A stretch of DNA of 64,000 nucleotides from Timema cristinae (lineage: Eukaryota > Arthropoda > Insecta > Phasmatodea > Timematidae), in NCBI GenBank assembly GCA_039000515.1, contig JBCFYV010000285.1, positions 1 through 64,000 on the forward strand, in the 5' to 3' direction. The translations under genes were made by a program, and so were the position numbers. Position 1 is the stretch's first letter. Each line of letters opens with the position of its first letter. Positions 12,061 to 22,110 of the stretch are shown here, in pieces. The notes beneath the pieces are model-generated. The model had not been told where the DNA came from, ran no database searches, and saw nothing but the letters and a program-made list of their open reading frames with translations.

Positions 12061-12662
12061 AAATGAGTTTGTAATCAATCCTCCAGGTAATTATGCGTTC
12101 AGATTGAGGTTTTATAAATGTTATAAATTTAAAGGATGTAAAAAAAAAAGATATGGACCATGAAGAGCTTACAAAGAGACATGAAATAAATATAAATAAT
12201 AACATTGAAAGTGTTTGAAACGCGTTTAGTTCGTAGTAGTCCGCTAGGAGCGGTAAATACCCCCTGTACAACCAAAGCGGATCAGCTCTACCAACTAAAA
12301 TTAACTGTACTAATAATAATTTAATATTAAATACAGAGGCTATTGGAACTTTGTTTACAATATGTGTATTTTAGCCTTGTCGTCAACCCATGTGTTAATT
12401 CAGTTGATTTTATATCACTTTATTGAAAATTTATATATATCATTTGGTAGATCATTAAAGCCAAATAAAATCAATCTTTTGAATATTAAAAGTCACTTAG
12501 AACATATACCAAATTTAAAAATATCTAATTCATTAAATTGGAAAGCTATATATTTGGTTATAGCTATTCCTAAGTTTTCTATCTAAGTTGCAAGTTTATT
12601 ACCACTCCTTACTTAAAAATACTTTATAATGTTTTTAATACTTAAAATTATTATTGCTATTT

Positions 12663-12944
12663 AGGGCACCGCTTCTTACTAAACGTTCGGGTTGTACGCA
12701 CTTACGCTAATCTGTAATTTGGTAGGGTGATTGTGAGATGAAATGGAGGACTTACAGTTTAACATGGGATCCGTACAATGGTGGAGGCCTGGCATTCCAC
12801 AAATTCACAAGTCGTAATTATAATACACGTCTTATCAGAGGGGTAGGAAGGGTTTGGCAATTAGTTAAATTCGTGCCGGGATCGCGAATAGAACCCCGGA
12901 CCCAGCACAGAAGTCTGACACTTTAACCTAGACAACCAGGTCAC
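12663..12944 (-). mobile_element. SINE family 1, near full-length copy
   Basis: On the minus strand: tRNA-like head (GGTGACCTGGTTGTCTAGG, then a B-box-like GGGTTCTATTC), body with the ATGCCAGGCCTCCACC segment, and 3' end AAGAAGCGGTGCCC. It is diverged from the young copy at 57765-58042 and is shared with copy B (53533-53820), so it predates the duplication. Confidence 0.8.
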
Positions 12945-12949
12945 CACTA

Positions 12950-14200
12950 TGTTGTAATATTGTTAAAAAGGTTTATGACTTTTTTTCTTCTATGTGTATT
13001 AATACACATTCAGATTTTTCACATTTATAATGTTATTAATACTAATATTTAAAAAAAAATTGATTTGTTTTTATTAAAATTTATTTATTCAATACAATAA
13101 AAACTAATATGGGATTTAATGCTAATTTTTATTTTAAATTTATATTCTTGAACAAATTAATAATTAATACTAGGCCATCAACATATCAAGGTCAACAATA
13201 CATAGAAAATGAATAAAACTGTCATATAGGTTTGTTGTATAGACCTAAAATGTGACTGTCAGAAGTGACAACTGCTAAACACATGTTTTTGCAGATCATA
13301 TGGTTTGGTGTAGGGATACATTATTTGGTCTAGTAACTTTTCAGAGGTATCGGCTCTGAACTGTCAGTCCAGCACCAAAGAAGTAGTGTGAGAGGTATAC
13401 ATACGAAGATCAAAATACAGGACCAGATTCGCCTGCCCACGACCAGAATTGCGTACTGCGAAAGATAAACCTTTAAAAAAAGTCACACAATAGACGCCAA
13501 ACAAAATTTCTTGGCGCCAAAATAAAACCATTCTACAAATATACAAGCCCCAAACAACAATTCAGTTTTAGAAATAATAAAATATTTGATATATTAAAAT
13601 ATGCAGTTAATGCCCTAGTTGTTTACATTTTGCCAAAATTAAATATATTTAAAATTCGTTATTAGCACATATAATATTAAACTTAACCACATTTGGTTGA
13701 ATGACAAACTGCGTGTAGTAATTTTTGATTAAATTATCATTTATTATTGTTTGTGAGAAGTCTTACTATTTTAGCTTAAAAATACTTATAAGTGTTGGAA
13801 TTAGTTATACTCTTTAAGCAATTTATTTCGTTTAACTAATAATACAAAGATATATCAAAACAAAATTAGCAAACGATGTTGAAATACCACATTTTCTTTT
13901 AAATGCGCAAGAGAAAAAGAGATACCCGAAGATTCCCTACTCTCTTACACAATGGTGATCAGACGACCGATCGAGAATTTTATCCGTATAAGTAAATTCA
14001 GTTGTATTTTAAAGGAATGGGCCAAAGTTAATTCACACGTACGCTGAGAACAGTACAGTAAATCAGCACTGCTTAGTGGTGCAGCTGTTCACACGCTTGA
14101 GGAAAGTTGGGAATCTCTGTTTACCCATGATGTATTTAAACGTCAAACCTAAAAATGAAATTATTACGATCAGTGCACGTTGTTGTATTTAAAATAAAAT
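12950..14200. other. No gene seen; E2F-type palindrome inside
   Basis: Matched in copy B (53826-55080). A short minus-strand segment at 13405-13455 has splice-like borders but changes its encoded residues in B and is not called. The palindrome at 13510-13522 is listed separately. Confidence 0.4.
13510..13522. promoter_or_regulatory. E2F-type palindrome
   Basis: CTTGGCGCCAAAA contains TTGGCGCCAA, the symmetric E2F/DP core, and a second GACGCCAAAC half-site lies 20 bases to the left. The palindrome is kept in copy B near 54383. Whether it acts as a regulatory site is unknown. Confidence 0.25.
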
Positions 14201-14215
14201 GAGAGATTTACTTAC

Positions 14216-14302
14216 TGCCAGGGTTTGATTTTTTTCATCGATAAAACTCATGGGTTCCAATATATTGTAGTTTTTTCCATTATCACTTTGTAGATACGCC
14301 AT
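14216..14302 (-). CDS. Candidate first coding exon of a minus-strand gene (copy A)
   Basis: Minus-strand ATG at 14302-14300 in a strong context (CAAAATGG) opens exactly 29 codons, beginning MAYLQSDNGKNYN and including EPMSFIDEKN. It ends at a consensus donor GTAAGTAAAT (complement of 14206-14215), phase 0. An NRF-1-type palindrome lies 47 bases upstream. Start context, donor and promoter motif coincide within 150 bases, which is why I call it. The protein is not recognised. The next exon is proposed at 11010-11074. In copy B (55096-55182) the ATG is ATT and two further codons change residue (Q to K, E to K), so only copy A keeps an intact start. Confidence 0.5.
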
Positions 14303-14348
14303 TTTGAGAATGTGCTGTGTTTATTAAAAAAAAACATGATTGAAAGTT

Positions 14349-14360
14349 TGCGCATGCGCT
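14349..14360. promoter_or_regulatory. NRF-1 (Ewg)-type palindromic site
   Basis: TGCGCATGCGCT matches the NRF-1 consensus YGCGCAYGCGCR at every position but the last. Its location 47 bases upstream of the minus-strand ATG at 14302 fits the usual promoter-proximal position. The same 12 bases are kept in copy B (55229-55240). Confidence 0.55.
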
Positions 14361-14607
14361 GATTGATTCTTCTTCTCGGGTTTTCTGTAGAAGCGCTGGA
14401 AAATCCAGACATATTTTCACATGAAATGTTAGAAAGGTAAAGTAATTGGGGGACGATGCTTAAAAACCTTACTCATAAATATTTCACTTATTTTTAAAAA
14501 AAATTGATAGTTTTTTTTTGTATCAATACACTCACTAAGATATAGAGAATCGATATAAATTTAAAATATGTTATTTGCTTTCGAAATTATTTGACATCAT
14601 ATGATGA

Positions 14608-14868
14608 TTATTATTATTTAGCACCGCGTCTTACTGCCTGCTCGGTTTATAAGCTATAAGTACTAATTACGCTAATGGATTTGGACTTTGGAAGGTTCAA
14701 TTAAATGAAGTGAACCTACATTTGCGTGGAGGTAGAGTGGAAAATAACTTAGGAAACCCTCCGCCACCAGTTCATCCGATCGAGATTCGAACTTCGATCT
14801 CCCCGTCATTTGGCGGTCGACCTCAACATGACTAGCGCGTTAGCCAACTACGCCACCGAGGCGGGTAT
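14608..14868 (-). mobile_element. SINE family 2 (tRNA-derived), full-length copy
   Basis: Minus strand: head with A box TGGCGTAGTTGGCTAACGCG (complement of 14836-14855) and B box AGTTCGAATCTC (complement of 14782-14793). A body follows, then the 3' end AGTAAGACGCGGTGCTAAAT and an (AAT)n tail. CATCATAT on both sides is a probable target duplication. The 3' end matches SINE family 1 while head and body differ. Shared with copy B (55479-55733). Confidence 0.8.
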
Positions 14869-17391
14869 CATCATATTTTTAAAAAAGTAACATTATTTCT
14901 TTAGTTTTTTTTAAATGGCACTTGTCACAAAACTATTAATTATTCATAGAGGACTGAAACTACTCACATCATGACATCCAGACTCTCATATTATGATTGT
15001 ACTACAGCTTGGTGATAACAATCAATATGTTACTGCAAGTAATATTACTTCAGCAATGTAATTAAATCATATTTTGGGATGATAGATATATATAATTGTC
15101 TCTGCGCTTAAGTCAATTATAATATTTGAATAAAAACTACTTAAAGTAGGGAATCAAACCTGGGACCATTATAAAGACGGAAGTATCAAATTACTATTTC
15201 TATATTTCATTTTTGGAATAATAAAATGACATTGAAACTTTTTTGGCTGTATGCAATAACGAAACGAGTAAGAGTGAAAGGTGAGTGCTATTGATTTGCC
15301 TCGATATTCTGCAAAAATGTAACCTCTAAGATAGCTAATTAAGACCACTCACACTTTCGAGTGTATATTATATTTTTTAAATCCACTCAAAAATCACACT
15401 CTCTTCACGTTTGCTTATTTAATTCTTGCAATCCATCTTATCCCTTTATTGAAGGAAAGACTAATTTTCGTATTCTGACAAATTGACCTAAATGCTACTT
15501 ATTAGGATGGATTAAATCAAAAATCCTCTCAGCCATATGGTAAGACTGATTGATGCCTTAGTCCCTTCATACAGCAATACATGTTTTAAATAATAATTTA
15601 TAACTATTGTTATATGATCTAATACTACCAAACAAATAATTACTATGTGATTTATAATACAGTATATCAAATTTAAATTATCTTAAATCGATGAGCTAAT
15701 GATTAATTGTAATTTGTACGGTATCATTTGTTGTGAGCTGTTTTTTTTTTATTCACTAGTTATCACATTCGGGATGGAATAATTACTGTCTATCAGTAAA
15801 ATGTAAACTTGGAGGTTCAAATTTCTCTTCAAAACTTAAATTGAGTGCGCAACTCCCCAACGACACTAACGCCATTTGGCTTCAATGTTTGACCACTGGA
15901 ACTAGGGAGTAGCCAGACCCGTATATCTTAGAATCTTGATTTTAGTAGCTTCTGGGATGAGTTTTTTTTTTTTCGTCCTTCAGAATTTTTTTTTCTCTGG
16001 AAGCCCTTCTTTTCTGTGAGATGGAAATATAATAATATAGAAGAAAGTTTCTGTACTTACCTATAAGACCATACCAGTGTTGTTCCTTCTGGTCGTAATT
16101 TCGATCACGCGAGAGCAAACGCATTTGTACCATTATAAAATGTAAATCCTAAAGAATTCTTTTTAATGTTATCATACTAAAGTACTTCAAATACAATAAA
16201 TATATTTCAGAAATAAGTTTTCATTTAAATTCTACAAAAACATATTAAAAATTTAAAATGTTTTTATGATTTGGTGAATCATGGAGGAAGGAGTTTTGGC
16301 ATGATAATATTGTGGTAAAAATACCATGTTAAAATGCAATCCCTAATATAGAGAATTAAGTGTAACAACAAATATCAATAATATATAGAGAATTAAGGAT
16401 ATTAAAATATTATTATAAAATGATGCTTTTGGAATAATATGACATCTACCATGGAAAGCTTAGAAACTTTAACAGATTTAAAGTAGAGGGGCATACGTAC
16501 TATCACTAAAACATTTAAATATTTAAAATCAATTTGGTAAACATGTGTTTTCAGGCTGAATTAAAAAAATAATTGTCTGTCTTTGCTAATAAAAGAAATA
16601 ATCAATAAACTTAATCTTCTTGGAAATGAGTTTGAATAATAAAAAAACTTCTTATTTATTAATCATCATGTTAATCATAAGTAGTTTCTTAACGTCTCCT
16701 GTAGCTGGCTTTACTTGAATAAATTTATAATTATACTAAAGCACAAATATCTTTCAAGCATTTCTTCTTAAATATCTTAGTTGATATACTAGATTGTCAA
16801 TTAAATGTAAAAAAAAAAGTACATTTTGGGTCAAAACTAGTTATAAATATATAAAATTTACCTTGAGTATGTTAAACAAAGCTTATTTTTAACAAAACAA
16901 AAAAAAATCAATTTATCATTAAGTCATTAATTGTGTTAAAAACAGTTTTAATTACTTATTATATTAACTATGGTGATATTGTGCTGATATTTTATGTATC
17001 CACAATATTAATTCTTTACACGAAAATAATGTTTCTTGTTTGTTTAAGATACGGTGATTTAATGTTAAATGAAACATAATTTTGAATATTTCTACTACCT
17101 GAATAAGAAGGCCGTGGTCGAAATAAGACGAGAAAATTATATTTGTAAGGCTTACAGCATTAAAATAAATTCAAATAAAATAACAAAGTAACTAATTTTA
17201 TAAATAATATGGATTTTAATCTAAATTTATTCCACAGGTTTTTAATTGATAAATAAATATTATGTAATGAAACAAAAAGAAATTGACTGTACTCCAATGC
17301 CAAGGATATCAAACTAAAGGATTTTTGATTATATCAATAGCGTCTCTACAAGGTTAGTTCGTTCTTCCTAGAAACAAATTTTGTTGCGTCC
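14869..17391. other. No gene seen; faint tRNA-like remnants
   Basis: AT-rich and colinear with copy B (55734-58546, minus the SINE there). GGAATCAAACCTGGGACC near 15154 is a reverse B-box-like string and AGGTTCAAATTTC near 15814 a forward one. Both lack a matching A box and may be old SINE remnants. A 63-codon minus frame at 15942-16133 has no support. Confidence 0.4.
16891..16902. other. Empty target site of a SINE inserted in copy B
   Basis: AACAAAACAAAA occurs once here and twice in copy B, flanking the SINE at 57765-58042. This is the pre-insertion state. Confidence 0.85.
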
Positions 17392-17403
17392 GTTGCCTAG
17401 CAA
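17392..17403 (+). promoter_or_regulatory. RFX X-box-like site
   Basis: GTTGCCTAGCAA(AA) follows the X-box pattern GTNRCC N(0-3) RGYAAC with one mismatch in the right half. It lies 97 bases upstream of the plus-strand ATG at 17500 and is identical in copy B (58547-58558). X-boxes in this position are typical of genes controlled by RFX factors, many of them ciliary. Motif only. Confidence 0.35.
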
Positions 17404-17499
17404 AATAAATATTAGTGGTGTCTTCTCGGAGAACCATTAAAGACGTTATTTTGATTTTGTGCTGAAAAGAAATTGAATTATTTAAAGAATTAAAAGAAA

Positions 17500-17611
17500 A
17501 TGAGCTGTGGATGTTTAGGGTTTTGTTTCAGAGGGCTACGCCGGCGTGTCCGAGGGGCTTATTGCCGTGTACGGGAGCGTCTGGCAGATATATGCCGTAA
17601 TTTACACCACG
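17500..17611 (+). CDS. Candidate first exon of a plus-strand gene (copy A)
   Basis: ATG at 17500 (context AAAATGA) opens a basic, Cys-rich start MSCGCLGFCF, then RRRVRGAYCRVRERLAD, to a consensus donor ACG|GTAAGT at 17611/17612 in phase 1. The two differences in copy B (58655-58766) are one silent change and one Ile-to-Val in this frame. In the alternative frame (GYAGVSEGL..., entered through an acceptor TTTTGTTTCAG at 17531 and ending in phase 0) they are Tyr-to-Ser and Ile-to-Met. That favours the ATG frame, but only the alternative frame joins in phase to the exon at 19268. The exon is therefore supported better than its reading frame. Local GC is well above the flanks. Product not recognised. 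Confidence 0.4.
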
Positions 17612-17671
17612 GTAAGTCACGAACGTGAATCAATAGGATATTTATCTTTATTTCTTCTTTTCTTTCTATCT

Positions 17672-18570
17672 TGTCTCAGTGCTAGGAAACTCGACTGGAG
17701 TGATTACCTTTCACAGATAGGATTGTCTCACGATCAACTTAACGTTAACTTAAAGTTAACTTAGCGTAACTTAACGTAAAGGACTTTTTGTTTAAATGGA
17801 AGTGATCAAGATGCAGATAACTTAACGTAAGATATGTCCTGGGAGTCCTTTTACTTTAAGTGAACGTTACTTGAAGGGTATCACATGATCTAGCCAGCCA
17901 ATCATTATGCAAGTTACGTCAACAGGGTTATTTAGTAATTCATTTGTTGGTATTATGACCAAGGTTTACGCTTCAGCATAAGTTCTAGTGATAAGACATT
18001 GAAACAAAATAACTAAACTAAAATAGGAAAGCAAAATTTATCTAAAAAAAGTAATAATAGATATTTATTATATCAGTTTAAAACTGTAAACATTCACAGA
18101 TCATCACTCTACAAATATTACAAAACCACAGATCATATTCGAGAATGCAGATGTTTGGCTCGAATTGTTACATTAAGTTAATCGTGATCACACATAAGTT
18201 AAGTTAATTTTAAGTTGATCGTGATCCCGGCATCAGTGCTAGGAAACTCGACTGGCGGGATTACCGTTCACAGGTAGGATTGTTTCATTGCTAAAGAATT
18301 TGAATGACGTTTTCTGCTCTCAAAGGCAGATTGTCTCATTGGAAGAGAATTTTAAAGATGTTCTAAGCTTTCACAGACAGTATTGTCTCAGTGAATAGGA
18401 ATTTGAATGACGTTCTCAGCTCTCATAGGCAGATTGTCTCAGTGGAAGGGGAATTCGAATGACATTCTCAGCTATCACAGGCAGTATTGTCTCAGTTTGT
18501 CTCAGTAATAGGGAACTTAACTGACCTACTCAATACTTACTCAACTGATGTGCTTTGCTCTCACAGATTT
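17672..18570 (+). repeat. About 51-bp tandem repeat, interrupted by a MITE
   Basis: Units end in variants of CTCTCACAGGCAGTATTGTCTCAGT and begin GAATAGGAATTTGAATGACG or GCTAGGAAACTCGACTGG. One unit lies at 17675-17728 and five to six more at 18232-18570. The inverted-repeat element at 17729-18223 separates them. Also in copy B (58827-59720). Confidence 0.75.
17729..18223. mobile_element. MITE-like element with terminal inverted repeats
   Basis: Left end CACGATCAACTTAACGTTAA and right end (complement) CACGATCAACTTAAAATTAA are inverted copies. Further GTTAACTTA-type strings lie inside each end. The 495-bp interior has no open frame of note. It interrupts the 51-bp tandem array between two adjacent units, which shows it is an insertion. 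A target duplication could not be defined. Present in copy B (58884-59378), so older than the duplication. Confidence 0.6.
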
Positions 18571-19267
18571 TCGAGGTGTCCTTTTTTAAAAAAAAAAAAC
18601 AAAGGTGTTGGTGTTAGAATAGTTTTGTTATTAAAGCTGATAGTGATAAATATAGGGAGTATAAGATGCTATATTATAACACTGTTATTTTTAGTTTAAC
18701 ATAACATAAATAAGCTTTAATTATTAATTATATTCATAGTCAATTTTTATTTGTATCAATTGTTATTGAAAGAAACTTTAAGGATAATGTTTTTGTAATA
18801 TTGGCACACATACCCTCAGCTTATTGGTTGAAATGGAGCCACAGTATAACCTTCCCTATTCAGAGTAATTAGGACCTAAGTTAGTTCATATATGGTTAAC
18901 TCTTGATTTACCGGGGGTCGGGGGGTCAACCGATTTGCAGCTTACTCATCGTTATATTTACATATGTCACAATCAATGCACCACCGTCTGAATGCATTTT
19001 ACTTTCACCCAGTGCACAGGTGCAGCATTCTCTCAGAGAGAGAGAGAAAGACAGATAGACAGACCTCCCTTATCTATGAGACAGAGACAAATAAATATTA
19101 CCGCAAAACTCTCAAAGAGAAAACAAATGCAATTTTTTTCTTAATACTATCCAACTGTTAGCCCTTTCATAGAACTAGTCTTTAGAAAAGCAATCATCTT
19201 GATATATCAACGAGTAAATAGCTTCTTCCTCTCAATATAATATTGTTCTTGTGGCGGTATTTTGCAG
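18571..19267. other. No gene seen
   Basis: Would be intronic if the exons at 17500 and 19268 belong to one gene. Contains a short GA-rich run near 19030 (AGAGAGAGAGA) and an A-run near 18588, both variable in length between copies A and B. Confidence 0.4.
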
Positions 19268-19426
19268 TTGATGGTTAGCAACAAGGGGGCACTCCTAACA
19301 CCCTTGAGTGCCCAGACGATGGGCTGCCATCGTCAATACAACCTGTTTGTTATGAACAATTTTTTACAGGGGAAACGACGACCTCCAGCAGTGTACAAGA
19401 GAACACCAGGACAACTCAACAGAATG
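19268..19426 (+). CDS. Candidate internal exon of the plus-strand gene (copy A)
   Basis: The exon runs from an acceptor (GTATTTTGCAG, ending 19267) to a donor (AGAATG|GTAAGT). It is 159 bases, phase 0 at both ends, and open in that frame: it starts LMVSNKGALL and ends with a basic stretch GKRRPPAVYKRTPGQLNRM. A second good acceptor (TTTTTTACAG) at 19369 would give a shorter 57-base exon. Copy B (60418-60576) differs by one residue (Pro to His). Its donor is followed by a very short 68-base intron leading to the terminal exon. No homology recognised. Confidence 0.42.
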
Positions 19427-19494
19427 GTAAGTATAGGTCAGTAAGTCAGCCACCTTTTGGATCAAGCCACCATGCCTCTTCTTCTATTAACCAG

Positions 19495-20352
19495 ATTGTG
19501 TCATCAACGGGAACACGTCCCCTTCATGGTAATATTGTAAGCTCGTCCAGTCCACCATCCGTGTCAGGTCAACAAGATTCTTCTTTCAGAATGGTGCAGT
19601 CCAAGTCCATGATGTTGACTCTAAAAGCTGTTGCTCGAATGAAGAAAACATCTGTATTCGATGAGAAGACTCGTTATCTTTTAATGAAGGCGTGTGAATA
19701 TTACAAGATAGAGCAATTGGTAAGTCGATCCAATAGGGAGTCAGCCACCTTCAGGGAGTCAGCCACCTTCAGGGAGTCAGCCACCTCCAGTGAGTCAGCC
19801 ACCTCCAGGGAGTCAGCCACCTCCAGTGAGTCAGCCACCTCCAGGGAGTCAGCCACCTCCAGGGAGTCAGCCACCTCCAGTGAGTCAGTCACCTTCAGGG
19901 AGTCAGCCACCTCCAGGGAGTCAGCCACCTCCAGTGAGTCAGCCACCTCCAGTGAGTCAGCCACCTCCAGGGAGTCAGACACCTCCAGGGAACCAGCCAC
20001 CTCCAGTGAGTCAGCCACCTCCAGGGAACCAGCCTCATCTTCTAGAAATCCATCTCAAGAGGATGGTAGAGATACATTGGTAAGTCGTTCTTCTGGGGTT
20101 TTTGAGGATTCTTTCATTTTTTCTAACAATGGACCCCACTCATCACGCTCCTATGCAAAGGCGAGAAGGCGCTATCAGGCTTCACCAATGGATAGGAGCC
20201 TGATGAGGTTAGTTGAGTTTAGATCGCCACCAAATTTGTGGGACCTAATTCATATATGCAGACGCTGCCCTTATTTATTCAAACACCTTCCAAACAGGCT
20301 ATTTACTAATGGAATTCATCCATCTATCATCACGAAACAACGTCCAGAATAA
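19495..20352 (+). CDS. Candidate terminal exon with 18-bp repeat array (copy A)
   Basis: Opens after an acceptor (TTCTATTAACCAG) in the phase left by the exon at 19268 and runs 285 codons to a TAA at 20350-20352. Order: Ser-rich lead (about residues 1-35), a basic helical-looking segment MLTLKAVARMKKTSVFDEKT, then 16 imperfect six-residue repeats (RESATS/SESATS). A conserved tail follows, containing KARRRYQASPMDRSLMRLVE and HICRRCPYLFKHL. Copy B (60645-61448) keeps the whole frame with three fewer repeats. Most differences outside the array are silent, apart from one VS-to-GI change and one R-to-Q. GTAAGT donors inside (19720, 20076) would allow shorter forms. No domain recognised, and expression is untested. 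Confidence 0.5.
   Translation: MVSSTGTRPLHGNIVSSSSPPSVSGQQDSSFRMVQSKSMMLTLKAVARMKKTSVFDEKTRYLLMKACEYYKIEQLVSRSNRESATFRESATFRESATSSESATSRESATSSESATSRESATSRESATSSESVTFRESATSRESATSSESATSSESATSRESDTSREPATSSESATSREPASSSRNPSQEDGRDTLVSRSSGVFEDSFIFSNNGPHSSRSYAKARRRYQASPMDRSLMRLVEFRSPPNLWDLIHICRRCPYLFKHLPNRLFTNGIHPSIITKQRPE
19736..20023 (+). repeat. 18-bp VNTR, 16 units
   Basis: Unit GGGAGTCAGCCACCTCCA or GTGAGTCAGCCACCTCCA, with a few TTCA and GGGAACC variants. The unit is six codons, so three frames stay open: SATSRE/SATSSE, SQPPPG/SQPPPV and, on the other strand, SLEVAD. Units starting GTGAGT resemble 5' splice sites and CCACCTCCAG resembles a 3' splice site. Copy B has 13 units. Confidence 0.95.
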
Positions 20353-20499
20353 ACTTCAAGTGAGAACATGTCCTATACACCTTCTCCGCTTAGCTACGAC
20401 CATACTGTGGCATTATCGTAAATATGGACACTCAGGCAGTCATTTAAATAAAATAAATAAGGAACGTGTAGGAATAAAGAATTGGAAGTAATACGGATC

Positions 20500-21326
20500 A
20501 ACTCATGTATACACGAGGAAGTTTTTGGAATATATTAAAATCGGCTCTTAAAACAAATAGTAGTGAGTAAGAATAGATAAGTGAAGAATTGGAATTAATA
20601 AAGAAATACAAGACCAAATAAAGAGTGAGGATTTAGTTGGAATAAAAAATTATAGTGTCGGGACTATTAAGAAATTTTCGGAATAGTTTAGGATTATTAA
20701 GTCAGAAAAATAAAATATAGTTTGAATTAATTGGAATTAATAATGAACTCATCGATTCATTATGGGGCGAATAAAAATAAATAAAGAACTTGTAGGAATA
20801 AATATTATGGAGAAATTTGGCATACATAAATTATAACAAGGCGCGATAAATAGCGAGGATTGAGTCAAAATAAATATTGAGTCAGAATGATTTAGAAACA
20901 ATTCAAAATAAATAAGATTGTCTTATTATTAAAAATTGTAATCAAAATTAAAAAGTATAAAGTTACAACTAATAAAGGCTCATCAGAATAAATAAGAAAT
21001 GACACAGACTAAAAAATAACTAGTCACAATAAATAAGTTAAAATTCAAAATGAATAAGGAATAAGTCAGAAAAAATAAGGAACAAATATTAAAGAGGAAG
21101 CGGTCAGAATAGATACTGAATGAGTCGAATTTAAAAAGAAATGAGTCAGAATATTTAAAAGGGAATGATTTTGAATAAATAAGGGATGAGTCTATGTATA
21201 TATATAATATATTGTATAAAAAACTTGTCTTGATAAATTAGACATGAGTTGAGATATTTTAAGAAGAATGTTTGAGAATAGATAAATAATAACAAAGAAA
21301 GTAATAAAAGAGTGAGAAACAATATT

Positions 21327-21361
<35 letters not shown>

Positions 21362-22110
21362 AAGGAACTGTTTCAAGACTGTGGCCGGTTCTGTTTAGTA
21401 AAATGCCTCATCTCCCTCCTGTACTCTCTTCTACTCTGCTCCTCTCACTTGTTGCTGACTGTTCCTTCCATCTTTTTCTTGGTCTCTTCCCTACATACTT
21501 CATATTCAATAATCTTCTTGGAATCCTCTCCCTTACCATCCTAATTACATGTCCATACCATCTCATCCTAGCTTCCTCTACTATCTCATGTACATGAAAT
21601 ACTAATTAATATTGTATGAGTCAATATATCCCATTCACTGTAAGAATTACTCTCTTAAAGGTCTCTTTTCTTACCAATATTCTACTATATAATAGATTTC
21701 TGCTAGGGAAAAAGGCCTTTCAGAATACAATTCCTACGCTGAACAGACTTTATCTATATATACAATGAGTAGGAATTTTGTAACTAAGGTACAATTGCGA
21801 ATAAACAAGCAGAAAATAGTTTGAGTAAATAATTAGGAATGAGTCAAAATATCAAAAAGAACGAATCGGTATGAATAGTGAGATAGTCAGAATAAATATT
21901 CAAACAGTCAGAACAAATAACAAGAAGGAATGATTTGGAATAAGTAAGAGAAGAGTCAGAACAAGTGAGGGTGTTCGATTCGCAATCGATAAGAAACGAA
22001 TCAGAATAAATAAGGTTTGAGTCAAAGTAAATAAATAAATATATTTTACGAACAAATATGAAATAATAGTATTAAGGAAAGAACTAGTCCGAATAAATAA
22101 GGAACTATTT
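20500..22110. repeat. Degenerate minisatellite, GAATAAATAAGGA(A/T)(C/T)GAGTCA type
   Basis: Strings such as GAATAAATAAGGAAC, GAGTCAGAATAAATA and GGAATAAATAAG recur about every 20-22 bases with heavy degeneration. A LINE 3' end interrupts them at 21325-21600. The same family occurs at 32090-32948, 41264-41690 and 61600-63210. Non-coding. Confidence 0.75.
21325..21600 (-). mobile_element. LINE 3'-end fragment with (GAT)n tail
   Basis: Minus-strand translation gives EEARMRWYGHVIRM, then IPRRLLNMKYVGKRPRKRWK. This is the pattern (RxRWxGHVxRM ... GKRPRxRxxxRW) of the C-terminal end of many LINE reverse transcriptases. The frame runs out and is followed by a (GAT)n tail (plus strand 21327-21361). 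That places the 3' end at the left and a 5' truncation near 21600. The same fragment is in copy B (62425-62700). Confidence 0.75.

Noticed and set aside
13405..13455. 51-base minus-strand segment with acceptor CTTTCGCAG and donor GTATGT
   Set aside because: Changes in copy B alter residues in either open frame (Ile to Phe and Trp to Cys), and the donor is weak. Not enough to call an exon.
15942..16133. 63-codon minus-strand frame rich in Lys/Arg
   Set aside because: It depends on T-runs that vary in length in copy B. No motif.
19736..20023. CRISPR-like appearance of the 18-bp array
   Set aside because: The units are contiguous with no spacers, the context is eukaryotic, and no cas genes are present.
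19701..20083. Two further frames over the 18-bp array: 105-codon SLEVAD frame on the minus strand and 97-codon SQPPP frame on the plus strand
   Set aside because: Both are consequences of a repeat unit divisible by three. Neither extends into the conserved flanks as the 285-codon frame does.
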